DNA of 64,000 nucleotides from Intestinirhabdus alba (GTDB taxonomy: Bacteria; Pseudomonadota; Gammaproteobacteria; Enterobacterales; Enterobacteriaceae). A program made the translations under genes and the position numbers. The stretch spans positions 53,587 to 117,586 of the forward strand of contig NZ_WMJZ01000009.1 in NCBI RefSeq assembly GCF_009711095.1, in the 5' to 3' direction. Positions 1 through 10,077 of this stretch are shown here, piece after piece. How positions within the stretch are numbered: position 1 is the stretch's first letter; the number at the start of each line of letters is the position of its first letter. A model generated the notes under the pieces. The model had not been told where the DNA came from and did not search any database. It was given only the letters and a program-made list of their open reading frames with translations.

Positions 1-90
1 TTAATTGCCGCCGGTGGCAGGAAAATACAGCCACCGTGAGATGCGGCCAGCAGCGCCGTGAAATACCACGTCTTTTTAGCCTTCAGGAAC

Positions 91-97
91 TACTCAT
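91..97 (+). promoter_or_regulatory. Candidate NarL heptamer upstream of narK
   Basis: TACTCAT fits the NarL heptamer pattern (TACYNMT) and lies about 100 bp upstream of the inferred narK start point, where NarL sites are known in E. coli. A single heptamer is weak evidence, so this is a candidate only. Confidence 0.35.
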
Positions 98-143
98 TTG
101 GGAGGATGATAAATTATTGGCATTAATAATGTCGACTTTTCCT

Positions 144-157
144 TTGATTCATATCAA
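144..157 (+). promoter_or_regulatory. FNR box of narK
   Basis: TTGATTCATATCAA is a perfect TTGAT-N4-ATCAA FNR site. It is centred about 41.5 bp before a start point near 192, the class II activator position, with a weak -10 around 176-181. This agrees with the known FNR-dependent anaerobic induction of narK. Confidence 0.85.
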
Positions 158-216
158 CTTACCGGCGGCGGCAGACCCTAAGGTGGCAGCCATCAAATCA
201 AGTGTCAGAGGTGTCT

Positions 217-1608
217 ATGAGTCATTCATCCGCCCCGGAAAGGGCATCCGGGGCTGTTATCACGGAATGGCGGCCGGAAGATCCGGCATTCTGGGAACAG
301 CGCGGTCGGCGTATCGCCAGCCGCAACCTGTGGATCTCCATTCCCTGCCTGCTGCTGGCGTTTTGCGTCTGGATGCTATTCAGCGCGGTGGCGGTTAATC
401 TGCCGAAGGTAGGCTTTAATTTCTCAACCGATCAACTGTTTATGCTGACGGCGCTGCCGTCGGTCTCCGGCGCGCTGCTGCGCGTGCCTTACTCCTTTAT
501 GGTGCCGCTGTTCGGCGGACGGCGCTGGACCGCGTTAAGCACCGGCGTTCTGATTATTCCGTGCCTCTGGCTGGGCTTTGCGGTGCAGGATACCTCTACG
601 CCGTTCAGTACCTTTATTATTATCTCCCTGCTGTGCGGTTTCGCCGGGGCGAACTTTGCCTCCAGTATGGCCAACATCAGCTTCTTCTTCCCGAAACAGA
701 AGCAGGGCGGGGCGCTGGGTTTGAACGGCGGCCTCGGTAATATGGGCGTCAGCGTGATGCAGCTGGTTGCGCCGCTGGTGGTGTCGCTGTCTATTTTCGC
801 CGCCTTCGGTAGCCAGGGCGTTGAACAGCCGGACGGCACTCAGCTTTACCTGGCCAACGCGGCGTGGATCTGGGTGCCGTTCCTCGCTATTTTCACCCTC
901 GCGGCCTGGTTTGGCATGAACGAGCTGGCGACGTCAAAGGCCTCGCTCAGGGAGCAGCTGCCGGTGCTTAAGCGCGGGCATCTGTGGATCATGAGCCTGC
1001 TTTATCTGGCGACCTTCGGCTCCTTTATCGGCTTTTCCGCCGGCTTTGCGATGCTGTCGAAAACCCAGTTTCCGGACGTGCAGATCCTGCATTACGCCTT
1101 CTTCGGTCCGCTGGTCGGCGCGCTGGCGCGCTCGGCGGGCGGGGCGATCTCCGATCGCCTGGGCGGCACGCGGGTCACGTTGATCAACTTCGTGCTGATG
1201 GCGATTTTCAGCGGCCTGCTGTTCCTCACCCTGCCGGCGAACGGCGAGGGCGGTAGCTTTATCGCCTTTTTCGCGGTCTTCCTGGCACTGTTTTTGACCT
1301 CCGGGCTGGGCAGCGGCTCCACCTTCCAGATGATTTCGGTGATCTTCCGCAAGCTGACGATGGATCGGGTCAAAGCCGAGGGCGGTTCGGAAGAGAAGGC
1401 AATGCGTGAAGCGGCCACCGATACCGCGGCGGCGCTGGGCTTTATTTCGGCCATTGGCGCGATTGGCGGCTTCTTTATTCCCAAAGCGTTCGGCACCTCG
1501 CTGGCGCTGACCGGTTCGCCGGTGGGGGCCATGAAGGCGTTCCTGGTGTTCTATATTGCCTGCGTGGTAATTACCTGGCTGGTCTACGGACGGAAGATAA
1601 AAAAATAA
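217..1608 (+). CDS. narK: Nitrate/nitrite antiporter NarK
   Basis: Inner-membrane major facilitator protein that exchanges nitrate for nitrite during nitrate respiration. The 463-residue product has the E. coli NarK length and near-identical sequence: 12 hydrophobic segments, substrate Arg89 in GALLRVPYS, and glycine-rich nitrate-signature loops (for example GGALGLNGGLGNMG). The start at 217 gives MSHSSAPE and follows an AGAGGTG ribosome site; an in-frame ATG at 202 would add only five residues. It sits upstream of narGHJI in the same direction, with its own FNR box and a terminator at 1633, so it is probably its own transcription unit. Confidence 0.97.
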   Translation: MSHSSAPERASGAVITEWRPEDPAFWEQRGRRIASRNLWISIPCLLLAFCVWMLFSAVAVNLPKVGFNFSTDQLFMLTALPSVSGALLRVPYSFMVPLFGGRRWTALSTGVLIIPCLWLGFAVQDTSTPFSTFIIISLLCGFAGANFASSMANISFFFPKQKQGGALGLNGGLGNMGVSVMQLVAPLVVSLSIFAAFGSQGVEQPDGTQLYLANAAWIWVPFLAIFTLAAWFGMNELATSKASLREQLPVLKRGHLWIMSLLYLATFGSFIGFSAGFAMLSKTQFPDVQILHYAFFGPLVGALARSAGGAISDRLGGTRVTLINFVLMAIFSGLLFLTLPANGEGGSFIAFFAVFLALFLTSGLGSGSTFQMISVIFRKLTMDRVKAEGGSEEKAMREAATDTAAALGFISAIGAIGGFFIPKAFGTSLALTGSPVGAMKAFLVFYIACVVITWLVYGRKIKK

Positions 1609-1632
1609 AAATAGTTGTTTATTAACCCTTTT

Positions 1633-1659
1633 GCGCGGTCGATGGCCGCGCTTTTTTTT
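1633..1659 (+). terminator. Terminator of narK
   Basis: GCGCGG pairs with CCGCGC across a 7-nt loop and is followed directly by eight T residues. It lies 24 bp after the narK stop. Confidence 0.85.
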
Positions 1660-1895
1660 ATCCCTGATTAGTTACAACATACTTACAGATTATGCGGCGC
1701 AGCGGGACGCCGCAGCCGGTGAGTAACCCCGTCAGGCAGGGCGGATACTCCTTAATACCCGTCCGTTGATAATAGAGTATTCACGGCGTGATTAGATGAA
1801 AAAATAACTTTATATTTCATAAGATTATATAGATAAAAGTGATTACACTTTGGGGGTAGTTTGAGAGATGTCCCACCTTTTCATCCCGGTTCGTC
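1660..1895. other. narK-narG intergenic regulatory region
   Basis: No gene is visible. The stretch is AT-rich around 1795-1850, as expected for IHF bending upstream of narG, and contains a NarL-like heptamer TACTCCT at 1746-1752. Exact NarL and IHF sites cannot be assigned by eye. Confidence 0.5.
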
Positions 1896-1909
1896 TTGAT
1901 CGTTATCAA
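1896..1909 (+). promoter_or_regulatory. FNR box of narGHJI
   Basis: TTGATCGTTATCAA is a perfect FNR site and, from memory, the same 14-mer as in E. coli narG. It is centred about 41.5 bp upstream of an inferred start point near 1944, with a -10 like TACCTT at 1932-1937. It explains anaerobic activation of the operon. Confidence 0.9.
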
Positions 1910-2040
1910 TTCTGACGCCCTTTCAGACGGTTACCTTCGCTGTCAATCAAAGACGACATCCCTGAGCGGTCAGGCAAGAGATGTCGCCCGCAATGTCGAC
2001 TTATCAGAGAGAGCTTTCAGGCTCCCACAGGAGAACACCG

Positions 2041-5000
2041 ATGAGTAAATTCCTGGACCGGTTTCGCTACTTCAAACAGAAGGGCGAAACCTTTGCAGAC
2101 GGGCATGGCCAGCTTCTCGAGACCAATCGGGACTGGGAGGATGGATACCGCCAGCGCTGGCAGCATGACAAAATTGTGCGCTCTACCCACGGGGTAAACT
2201 GCACCGGCTCCTGCAGCTGGAAAATCTACGTTAAGAATGGCCTGGTCACCTGGGAAACCCAGCAGACCGACTACCCCCGAACCCGCCCGGATATGCCTAA
2301 CCATGAACCCCGCGGCTGCCCGCGCGGTGCCAGCTACTCCTGGTATCTCTACAGCGCCAACCGCCTGAAATACCCGCTGATGCGTAAACGCCTGATGAAA
2401 ATGTGGCGTGAAGCGAAAAAGCTGCACAGCGATCCGGTTGACGCCTGGGCCTCCATTATCGAAGACAGCGACAAAGCGAAAAGCTTCAAGCAGGCGCGCG
2501 GGCGCGGCGGCTTCGTGCGCTCCTCCTGGCAGGAAGTGAACGAACTGATTGCGGCGTCTAACGTCTATACCGTGAAAACCTACGGCCCGGACCGCGTGGC
2601 CGGCTTCTCGCCGATCCCGGCGATGTCGATGGTCTCTTACGCTTCCGGAGCGCGCTATCTTTCGCTGATCGGCGGCACCTGCCTGAGCTTCTACGACTGG
2701 TACTGCGACCTGCCGCCCTCTTCCCCACAGACCTGGGGCGAGCAGACCGACGTGCCGGAATCCGCCGACTGGTACAACTCCAGCTATATTCTCGCCTGGG
2801 GCTCCAACGTCCCGCAGACCCGAACCCCGGACGCCCACTTCTTTACAGAAGTGCGCTACAAGGGCACCAAGACCGTAGCCATCACCCCGGACTATGCCGA
2901 AATCGCCAAGCTGTGCGATCTGTGGCTGGCACCGAAGCAGGGCACCGACGCCGCGATGGCGCTGGCGATGGGCCACGTGATGCTGCGTGAGTTCCACCTC
3001 GATAACCCAAGCCAGTATTTCACCGACTACGTGCGCCGCTATACCGACATGCCGATGCTGGTGATGCTCGAAGCGCGCGACGGTTATTACGCCGCCGGCC
3101 GTATGCTGCGCGCCGCCGATCTGGTGGACGCTCTGGGTCAGGAAAACAACCCGGAATGGAAAACCGTCGCCGTTAACCGCAACGGCGATCTGGTGGCTCC
3201 GAACGGCTCTATCGGCTTCCGCTGGGGCGAGAAGGGCAAGTGGAACCTGGAGCAGCGCGACGGCACCTCCGGCGAAGAGACCGAGCTGCAGCTAAGCCTG
3301 ATGGGCAGCCAGGACGAAATCGCCGAGGTGGGCTTCCCGTACTTTGGTGGCGAAGGCAGCGAGCACTTTAATAAGGTGGACCTGGAAAACGTCCTGCTGC
3401 ACAAGCTGCCGGCGAAGCGCCTGCAGCTGGCGGACGGCTCCTCCGCGCTGGTGACCACCGTTTATGACCTGACAATGGCCAACTACGGCCTCGAGCGTGG
3501 CCTGAACGATGCTAACTGCGCCACCGGCTACGACGATATTAAAGCTTATACCCCGGCGTGGGCCGAGCAGATCACCGGCGTTCCGCGCGCGCAGATTGTG
3601 CGTATCGCCCGCGAATTTGCCGATAACGCCGATAAGACCCACGGTCGTTCGATGATCATCGTCGGCGGCGGTCTGAACCACTGGTATCACCTCGATATGA
3701 ACTATCGCGGTCTGATTAATATGCTGGTGTTCTGCGGCTGTATCGGTCAGAGCGGCGGCGGCTGGGCGCACTACGTGGGCCAGGAGAAGCTGCGTCCGCA
3801 GACCGGCTGGCAGCCGCTGGCCTTTGCCCTTGACTGGCAGCGCCCGCCGCGCCATATGAACAGCACCTCTTACTTCTATAACCACTCCAGCCAGTGGCGC
3901 TATGAGACGGTTACCGCCCAGGAGCTGCTGTCGCCGATGGCGGATAAATCCCGCTACAGCGGCCATCTGATTGATTTCAACGTTCGCGCCGAGCGGATGG
4001 GCTGGCTGCCGTCGGCACCGCAGCTGGGCACCAACCCGCTGTACATTGCCCGCGACGCGGAGAAGGCCGGGATGAATCCGGTGGATTACACCGTGAAGGC
4101 GCTGAAAGAAGGCTCTATCCGCTTTGCGGCAGAGCAGCCGGAAAACGGTAAAAACCACCCGCGTAACCTGTTTATCTGGCGCTCCAACCTGCTCGGCTCC
4201 TCCGGTAAGGGCCATGAGTTCATGCTGAAGTATCTGCTCGGCACCGAACACGGCATCCAGGGGAAAGATCTTGGCGAGCAGAGCGGCGTCAAGCCGGAGG
4301 AAGTGGAGTGGCTCGACAACGGCCTCGACGGCAAACTGGATCTGGTGGTCACCCTGGACTTCCGCCTCTCCAGCACCTGCCTCTATTCCGACATCGTGCT
4401 GCCGACCGCCACCTGGTATGAAAAAGACGACATGAATACCTCGGATATGCATCCGTTTATTCATCCGCTGTCCGCCGCCGTCGATCCGGCCTGGGAGTCT
4501 AAAAGCGACTGGGAAATCTATAAAGGCATTGCGAAGCGCTTCTCCGAAGTGTGCGTTGGCCACCTCGGGAAAGAGACCGACGTGGTGACGCTGCCGATTC
4601 AGCACGACTCAAGCGCCGAGCTGGCGCAGCCGCTGGGCGTGCTGGACTGGAAAAAAGGCGAATGCGATCTGATTCCGGGGAAAACCGCGCCGCACATTAT
4701 GACCGTCGAGCGCGACTATCCGGCCACCTGGGAGCGCTTTACCTCCATCGGCCCGCTGATGGAAAAAATCGGCAACGGCGGCAAGGGCATCGCCTGGAAC
4801 ACTCAGAGCGAGATGGACCTGCTGCGCAAGCTTAACTACACCAAGGCGGAAGGCCCGGCGAAAGGCCAGCCAATGCTGAACACCGCCATCGACGCGGCGG
4901 AGATGATCCTCACTCTGGCTCCCGAAACCAACGGCCAGGTGGCGGTGAAGGCCTGGGCGGCGCTAAGTGAATTTACCGGCCGCGACCATACGCATCTGGC

Positions 5001-5784
5001 GCTTAATAAGGAAGATGAGAAGATCCGCTTCCGCGATATCCAGGCCCAGCCGCGCAAAATTATCTCCAGCCCGACCTGGTCCGGCCTTGAGGATGAGCAC
5101 GTCTCTTATAACGCCGGCTATACCAACGTTCACGAGCTGATCCCGTGGCGCACGCTGTCCGGTCGCCAGTCGCTGTATCAGGATCATCAGTGGATGCGCG
5201 ATTTCGGCGAAAGCCTGCTGGTGTACCGTCCGCCTATCGACACCCGCTCGGTGAAAGCGGTGATGGGCGAAAGCGCCAACGGCAACCCGGAAAAAGCGCT
5301 GAACTTCCTGACGCCGCACCAGAAGTGGGGTATCCACTCCACCTACAGCGACAACCTGCTGATGCTGACCCTGGGGCGCGGCGGGCCGGTCGTGTGGCTG
5401 AGCGAGTCCGACGCTAAAGATCTGGGCGTTGAGGATAACGACTGGATCGAAGTCTTCAACACCAACGGTGCGCTGACCGCGCGGGCGGTGGTCAGCCAGC
5501 GCGTGCCGGCCGGAATGACCATGATGTATCACGCCCAGGAGCGCATTGTGAATCTGCCGGGTTCAGAAATTACCGGCCAGCGCGGGGGGATCCATAACTC
5601 GGTTACCCGTATTACGCCGAAACCGACCCATATGATCGGCGGCTATGCCCAGCTGGCCTACGGCTTTAACTACTACGGAACCGTGGGTTCTAACCGCGAT
5701 GAGTTTGTTGTTGTGCGTAAGATGAAAAACATTAACTGGTTGGATGGCGAAGGCAATGACCAGGTACAGGAGAGCGTAAAATGA
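2041..5784 (+). CDS. narG: Respiratory nitrate reductase alpha subunit NarG
   Basis: Molybdenum catalytic subunit of membrane-bound nitrate reductase A, reducing nitrate to nitrite at the cytoplasmic face. The product is 1247 aa, the E. coli length. The N-terminus MSKFLDRFRYFKQKG is a vestigial Tat-like segment, followed by HGVNCTGSCSW, which holds the His and Cys ligands of the FS0 cluster. The body matches the bis-MGD molybdopterin oxidoreductase fold. The start at 2041 follows a CAGGAG ribosome site; the in-frame upstream ATG at 1981 lies inside the leader. Its stop overlaps narH by 4 nt (ATGA), showing translational coupling. Confidence 0.98.
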   Translation: MSKFLDRFRYFKQKGETFADGHGQLLETNRDWEDGYRQRWQHDKIVRSTHGVNCTGSCSWKIYVKNGLVTWETQQTDYPRTRPDMPNHEPRGCPRGASYSWYLYSANRLKYPLMRKRLMKMWREAKKLHSDPVDAWASIIEDSDKAKSFKQARGRGGFVRSSWQEVNELIAASNVYTVKTYGPDRVAGFSPIPAMSMVSYASGARYLSLIGGTCLSFYDWYCDLPPSSPQTWGEQTDVPESADWYNSSYILAWGSNVPQTRTPDAHFFTEVRYKGTKTVAITPDYAEIAKLCDLWLAPKQGTDAAMALAMGHVMLREFHLDNPSQYFTDYVRRYTDMPMLVMLEARDGYYAAGRMLRAADLVDALGQENNPEWKTVAVNRNGDLVAPNGSIGFRWGEKGKWNLEQRDGTSGEETELQLSLMGSQDEIAEVGFPYFGGEGSEHFNKVDLENVLLHKLPAKRLQLADGSSALVTTVYDLTMANYGLERGLNDANCATGYDDIKAYTPAWAEQITGVPRAQIVRIAREFADNADKTHGRSMIIVGGGLNHWYHLDMNYRGLINMLVFCGCIGQSGGGWAHYVGQEKLRPQTGWQPLAFALDWQRPPRHMNSTSYFYNHSSQWRYETVTAQELLSPMADKSRYSGHLIDFNVRAERMGWLPSAPQLGTNPLYIARDAEKAGMNPVDYTVKALKEGSIRFAAEQPENGKNHPRNLFIWRSNLLGSSGKGHEFMLKYLLGTEHGIQGKDLGEQSGVKPEEVEWLDNGLDGKLDLVVTLDFRLSSTCLYSDIVLPTATWYEKDDMNTSDMHPFIHPLSAAVDPAWESKSDWEIYKGIAKRFSEVCVGHLGKETDVVTLPIQHDSSAELAQPLGVLDWKKGECDLIPGKTAPHIMTVERDYPATWERFTSIGPLMEKIGNGGKGIAWNTQSEMDLLRKLNYTKAEGPAKGQPMLNTAIDAAEMILTLAPETNGQVAVKAWAALSEFTGRDHTHLALNKEDEKIRFRDIQAQPRKIISSPTWSGLEDEHVSYNAGYTNVHELIPWRTLSGRQSLYQDHQWMRDFGESLLVYRPPIDTRSVKAVMGESANGNPEKALNFLTPHQKWGIHSTYSDNLLMLTLGRGGPVVWLSESDAKDLGVEDNDWIEVFNTNGALTARAVVSQRVPAGMTMMYHAQERIVNLPGSEITGQRGGIHNSVTRITPKPTHMIGGYAQLAYGFNYYGTVGSNRDEFVVVRKMKNINWLDGEGNDQVQESVK

Positions 5785-7316
5785 AAATTCGTTCACAGGT
5801 CGGCATGGTGCTGAATCTTGATAAATGCATCGGCTGCCACACCTGCTCGGTTACCTGTAAAAACGTCTGGACCAGCCGGGAAGGGGTTGAGTATGCGTGG
5901 TTCAACAACGTTGAAACCAAGCCGGGCGTCGGTTTCCCCAACGACTGGGAAAATCAGGAGAAGTGGAAGGGCGGCTGGATCCGTAAAATCAACGGCAAGC
6001 TGCAGCCGCGAATGGGCAACCGCGCCATGCTGCTCGGAAAAATCTTCGCCAACCCGCATCTGCCGGGTATGGATGACTATTACGAACCCTTTGACTTTGA
6101 CTACCAGAACCTGCGTACGGCACCGGAAGGTAAGCATCAGCCGATTGCGCGCCCCCGTTCGCTGATCACCGGCGAGCGGATGGCGAAGATTGAAAAAGGG
6201 CCGAACTGGGAAGATGACCTGGGCGGCGAGTTCGAGAAGCTGGCCCGGGATCGCAACTTTGAGAACATGCAGAAGGCGATGTACGGCCAGTTTGAAAACA
6301 CCTTTATGATGTACCTGCCGCGCCTGTGCGAGCACTGCCTTAACCCGGCGTGCGTGGCGACCTGCCCGAGCGGAGCCATCTATAAGCGTGAAGAAGACGG
6401 CATTGTGCTGATCGACCAGGATAAGTGCCGCGGCTGGCGCATGTGCATTACCGGCTGCCCCTACAAGAAGATTTACTTCAACTGGAAGAGCGGCAAGTCT
6501 GAGAAATGCATCTTCTGCTACCCGCGTATCGAAGCCGGTCAGCCGACCATCTGCTCTGAGACCTGCGTCGGCCGCATCCGCTATCTCGGCGTGCTGCTGT
6601 ACGATGCGGACGCCATTGAAAGCGCGGCCAGCACCGAAAACGAGAAAGATCTCTACCAGCGCCAGCTGGACGTCTTCCTCGATCCGCACGATCCGGCGGT
6701 TATTGAACAGGCGCTGAAGGACGGCGTACCGCAGAGCGTTATCGACGCGGCGCAGCAGTCGCCGGTGTACAAAATGGCGATGGACTGGAAGCTGGCCCTG
6801 CCGCTGCACCCGGAATATCGCACCCTGCCGATGGTCTGGTACGTGCCGCCGCTGTCGCCGATCCAGTCCGCCGCCGACGCGGGCGAGCTTGGCAGCAACG
6901 GCATTCTGCCGGACGTGGAGAGCCTGCGCATTCCGGTTCAGTACCTGGCTAACCTGCTGACCGCGGGGGATACCCAGCCGGTGCTGCTGGCGCTCAAAAG
7001 AATGCTGGCGATGCGTCACTACAAGCGCGCAGAGAGCGTTGACGGTAAAGTCGACACCCGGGCGCTGGAAGAGGTGGGCTTAAGCGAAGCGCAGGCCCAG
7101 GAGATGTACCGCTATCTGGCTATCGCCAACTATGAGGATCGCTTCGTGGTGCCGGGCAGCCATCGCGAGCTGGCCCGCGACGCCTTCCCGGAAAAGAGCG
7201 GCTGCGGCTTTACCTTCGGCGACGGCTGCCACGGGTCGGAGAGCAAATTCAACCTGTTCAACAGCCGCCGCATCGACGCCGTTGATGTCACCCGCAAAAC
7301 GGAGCCGCGCCAATGA
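5781..7316 (+). CDS. narH: Respiratory nitrate reductase beta subunit NarH
   Basis: Iron-sulfur electron-transfer subunit between NarI haems and NarG. 511 aa. Four cysteine groups are visible: CIGCHTCSVTC from residue 16, CEHCLNPACVATC, CRGWRMCITGC (Trp in place of one Cys, the mark of the 3Fe-4S centre) and CIFCYPR with CSETC downstream. It overlaps narG and narJ by 4 nt each, the typical tight packing of the narGHJI operon. Confidence 0.98.
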   Translation: MKIRSQVGMVLNLDKCIGCHTCSVTCKNVWTSREGVEYAWFNNVETKPGVGFPNDWENQEKWKGGWIRKINGKLQPRMGNRAMLLGKIFANPHLPGMDDYYEPFDFDYQNLRTAPEGKHQPIARPRSLITGERMAKIEKGPNWEDDLGGEFEKLARDRNFENMQKAMYGQFENTFMMYLPRLCEHCLNPACVATCPSGAIYKREEDGIVLIDQDKCRGWRMCITGCPYKKIYFNWKSGKSEKCIFCYPRIEAGQPTICSETCVGRIRYLGVLLYDADAIESAASTENEKDLYQRQLDVFLDPHDPAVIEQALKDGVPQSVIDAAQQSPVYKMAMDWKLALPLHPEYRTLPMVWYVPPLSPIQSAADAGELGSNGILPDVESLRIPVQYLANLLTAGDTQPVLLALKRMLAMRHYKRAESVDGKVDTRALEEVGLSEAQAQEMYRYLAIANYEDRFVVPGSHRELARDAFPEKSGCGFTFGDGCHGSESKFNLFNSRRIDAVDVTRKTEPRQ

Positions 7317-8023
7317 TTGAATTACTCATTGTTTCGCGCCTGCTGGAGTACCCGGATGCCGCCTTATGGCAGCATCAGCAGGAGTTTTATGATGCGCTGG
7401 CCGCCTCAGAAAACCTCAGCAAAGAGGATGCCCACGCCCTGGGCGTCTTCCTGCGCGATTTAACCGCCCAGGAGATGCTGGACGTCCAGGCCAGCTACAG
7501 CGAACTGTTCGATCGCGGCCGCGCCACCTCGCTGCTGCTGTTCGAACACGTGCACGGCGAGTCCCGCGATCGCGGTCAGGCGATGGTGGATCTGATGGCT
7601 CAGTATGAGCAGCACGGCCTGGTGCTGGACAGCCGCGAGCTGCCGGACCACCTGCCGCTCTATCTGGAGTACCTGGCGCAACTGCCGAAAAATGATGCGC
7701 TGAACGGCCTGCAGGATATCGCGCCGATCCTGGCGCTGCTCAGCGCCCGTCTGCAGCAGCGTGAAAGTCGCTATGCCGAGCTGTTCGATCTGCTGCTGAA
7801 GCTGGCCGATACCGCCATCGACGGCCGCAAGGTTGCAGAGAAAATCGCCGACGAGGCGCGCGACGATACCCCGCAGGCGCTTGACGCGGTCTGGGAAGAG
7901 GAGCAGGTGAAATTCTTTGCTGACCAGGGCTGTGGCGACCCGGAGATCACCGTGCACCAGCGTCGTTTTGCCGGTGCCGTTGCGCCGCAATATCTGAATA
8001 TTTCCACCGGAGGACAGCAATAA
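7313..8023 (+). CDS. narJ: Nitrate reductase assembly chaperone NarJ
   Basis: Cytoplasmic chaperone of the TorD/NarJ family that binds the NarG N-terminus and guides cofactor insertion and membrane docking; not part of the mature enzyme. 236 aa, same length as in E. coli, acidic and rich in helices with no membrane segment. It overlaps narH by 4 nt and its stop shares one base with the narI start (TAATG). Confidence 0.96.
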   Translation: MIELLIVSRLLEYPDAALWQHQQEFYDALAASENLSKEDAHALGVFLRDLTAQEMLDVQASYSELFDRGRATSLLLFEHVHGESRDRGQAMVDLMAQYEQHGLVLDSRELPDHLPLYLEYLAQLPKNDALNGLQDIAPILALLSARLQQRESRYAELFDLLLKLADTAIDGRKVAEKIADEARDDTPQALDAVWEEEQVKFFADQGCGDPEITVHQRRFAGAVAPQYLNISTGGQQ

Positions 8024-8700
8024 TGCACTTCCTGAATATGTTCTTCTTTGACATCTATCCCTATATTGCCGGGGCGGTTTTTCTGATCGGCAGCTGGCTG
8101 CGCTATGACTACGGCCAGTACACCTGGCGCGCCGGCTCCAGCCAGATGCTGGATCGCAAAGGGATGAACATGGCGTCGAACCTGTTTCATTTCGGCATTT
8201 TAGGTATCTTTGTCGGCCACTTCCTCGGGATGCTGACGCCGCACTGGATGTATGAGTCTTTCCTGCCGCTCGAGGTGAAGCAAAAGATGGCGATGATCGG
8301 CGGCGGTGCCAGTGGGGTAATGATGCTGGTCGGCGGCGTGCTGCTGCTGAAACGGCGTCTGCTCAGCCCGCGGGTGCGCGCCACCACCACCGGCGCGGAT
8401 TTCCTGATCCTCTTCCTGCTGGTGGTTCAGTGCGCGCTGGGACTGCTGACCATTCCGTTCTCCGCTCAGCATATGGACGGCAGCGAGATGATGAAGCTGG
8501 TGGGCTGGGCGCAGTCGGTGGTGACCTTCCACGGCGGCGCGTCGGCGAACCTGGACGGCGTGGCGCTTGTTTTCCGCCTGCACCTGGTACTGGGTATGAC
8601 CCTGTTCCTGCTGTTCCCGTTCTCGCGTCTGGTGCATATCTGGAGCGTGCCGGTTGAGTACCTGACCCGCAAATACCAGATTGTACGCGCCCGTCGCTGA
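8023..8700 (+). CDS. narI: Nitrate reductase gamma subunit NarI (cytochrome b)
   Basis: Di-haem cytochrome b membrane anchor that oxidises quinol and passes electrons to NarH. 225 aa with five hydrophobic segments. Likely haem His ligands lie in [15 protein letters not shown] near the N-terminus and in [10 protein letters not shown] and SRLVHIWS near the C-terminus. Last gene of narGHJI, with a strong terminator 80 bp downstream. Confidence 0.97.
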   Translation: MHFLNMFFFDIYPYIAGAVFLIGSWLRYDYGQYTWRAGSSQMLDRKGMNMASNLFHFGILGIFVGHFLGMLTPHWMYESFLPLEVKQKMAMIGGGASGVMMLVGGVLLLKRRLLSPRVRATTTGADFLILFLLVVQCALGLLTIPFSAQHMDGSEMMKLVGWAQSVVTFHGGASANLDGVALVFRLHLVLGMTLFLLFPFSRLVHIWSVPVEYLTRKYQIVRARR

Positions 8701-8782
8701 GGCCGGCATCGCGTGAGGCTCTGCGCAGAGTGCAGGGCCGCGCGCTGCAAGAGGGGTTAATCGATCCTTTAACCGTTTATCG

Positions 8783-8814
8783 ATCCGGAAATGTTCTCAT
8801 TTCCGGATTTTTTT
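8783..8814 (+). terminator. Terminator of narGHJI
   Basis: Perfect 11-bp stem (ATCCGGAAATG with CATTTCCGGAT), 4-nt loop TTCT, then a run of seven T. Confidence 0.92.
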
Positions 8815-8901
8815 ACGCCTGTCTTTCTCCCGGCGGCTCTGCGGCTGCGGTAAATGGCCGGTCCGGGATCTGATTCAAACGCTGTGCCCAACCCGAACTA
8901 C

Positions 8902-9136
8902 AGGTATGTCCCGCATCCGTTCACAGGCGTCGCTGGCGGACATTGGATCTACCCAAAATCATTCAGGTTGCATCAAGGCGGCAAGAGAATGAGTCTCCGG
9001 GAGCATAGATAGCTATGTGACCGGGGCGAATGACAAATCTGTCGGGAGCAGATTTGAACGCCGTTTAGCGGCGGCCCGTCAGGGCGAGCCTCATGGATGA
9101 GACGAGTGACCCGTAGCCAACGCTGAGGCAGCCTGA
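8902..9136. repeat. Degenerate mosaic: relic of the 63807 repeat followed by an ERIC relic with a hairpin insert
   Basis: No gene is visible between narI and the tRNA repeats. Positions 8902-8945 resemble the start of the repeat at 63807 (shared CGTCGCTGG-GGACATT). From about 8947 an ERIC-like series follows: CAAGGCGGCAAG, CTCCGGGAGCATAG, TGACCGGGGCGAATGA, and after an insert TAGCCAACGC. The insert (about 9030-9105) has two hairpins: AAATCTGTC-GGGA-GCAGATTT and GCCG-TTTAG-CGGC. The ERIC termini have decayed. Confidence 0.6.
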
Positions 9137-9141
9137 AGGAT

Positions 9142-9316
9142 GAAGGGTGGGGGAAGGATTACTCGGCGCAAGCGCCTTCGCCCTTCGGGTCGTTGCCTGC
9201 GGCAACGCTTTCTCGCTACGCTCGAATCGAACCTTAATCGAAGGTTCTCGTCCTTCCCCCTCAGGAGAAAAACGGGGCGCTGAGCACTGGCCTGACAATG
9301 AAGATACAGAGAAGAG
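9142..9316 (-). repeat. rtT-type 175-bp repeat, distal copy
   Basis: Third 175-bp unit of the tyrosine tRNA transcript, read on the minus strand. Its first ~125 bp are identical to the unit at 9317-9491. The unit carries a T-arm-like palindrome (AACCTTAATCGAAGGTT) and ends in GGGGAAGG, echoing the tRNA 3' end. Analogous to the 178-bp repeats downstream of tyrT in E. coli. Confidence 0.8.
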
Positions 9317-9491
9317 TGGTGGTGGGGGAAGGATTACTCGGCGCAAGCGCCTTCGCCCTTCGGGTCGTTGCCTGCGGCAACGCTTTCTCGCTACGCTCGA
9401 ATCGAACCTTAATCGAAGGTTCTCGTCCTTCCCCCTCAGGAGAAAAACGGAGCGCCGAACATTGAGCTGACGATGAGGATACAGAGAAGAA
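9317..9491 (-). repeat. rtT-type 175-bp repeat, middle copy
   Basis: Begins at 9317 with TGGTGGTGGGGGAAGG, the complement of the 3' acceptor end of tRNA-Tyr, so the repeat period (175) includes a tRNA 3' fragment. Nearly identical to the 9142 copy, apart from substitutions in the last 45 bp. In E. coli such units are processed into the small rtT RNA. Confidence 0.82.
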
Positions 9492-9576
<85 letters not shown>

Positions 9577-9610
9577 AGGGGAAATATAGTGCCTGAAATT
9601 ACACAATCAT

Positions 9611-9785
9611 GAGTATTGGGGGAAGGATCATTCGTCGCTCCGCTCCTCACCCTTCGGGCCGTTGCCGTTGGCAACGTTCTCTCGCTTTCGCTCGAGTCGA
9701 ACCTTAATCGAAGGTTCTCACCCTTCCCGACAGGTGAAAGAATTAACACTGCCTGTCGGTGTGACTACACTGCCGTAGTGAATAA
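9611..9785 (-). repeat. rtT-type repeat located between the two tRNA-Tyr genes
   Basis: Exactly 175 bp, diverged from the other two copies but with the same plan: GGGGGAAGGAT at one end, a GCCGTTGC-CGTTGGCAAC hairpin, and ACCTTAATCGAAGGT. It forms the tRNA spacer, so the unit has spread inside the operon. Confidence 0.72.
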
Positions 9786-9870
<85 letters not shown>

Positions 9871-9958
9871 AGGGGTAAATTCATTTTACTTAACGTATGC
9901 TGAGTACCGCCTGCAGCAATGCGTTTATTGACCCGCTTCCTTGTGAGAAGCGGGGCGC

Positions 9959-9986
9959 ATCATATCAAATGACGCGCTGCTGTAAA
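9959..9986 (-). promoter_or_regulatory. Promoter of the tRNA-Tyr operon
   Basis: On the minus strand, -35 TTTACA (9981-9986) and -10 TATGAT (9959-9964) are separated by 16 bp and followed by a GC-rich discriminator GCGCCCCGC, the signature of a stringently controlled stable-RNA promoter. It matches the E. coli tyrT promoter architecture. Confidence 0.88.
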
Positions 9987-10053
9987 GATCCCGATTGATA
10001 AAAATAAACTGGTTGCCTGATTTTTACACGCCACGGCGCAAAGCTAACCAGTT

Positions 10054-10074
10054 TAGGCCGTGTCCCTTAACCGG
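10054..10074. repeat. Terminal fragment of the TIR-bounded repeat family
   Basis: TAGGCCGTGTCCCTTAACCG matches one end of the elements at 42497 and 63807 and ends 4 bp before the purU stop codon. Only one end is present, so it is a relic or solo end. Confidence 0.55.
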
Positions 10075-10077
10075 TGG

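Noticed and set aside
3292..4605. Long open frames antisense to narG
   Set aside because: Composition-driven mirror frames without ribosome sites or recognisable domains.
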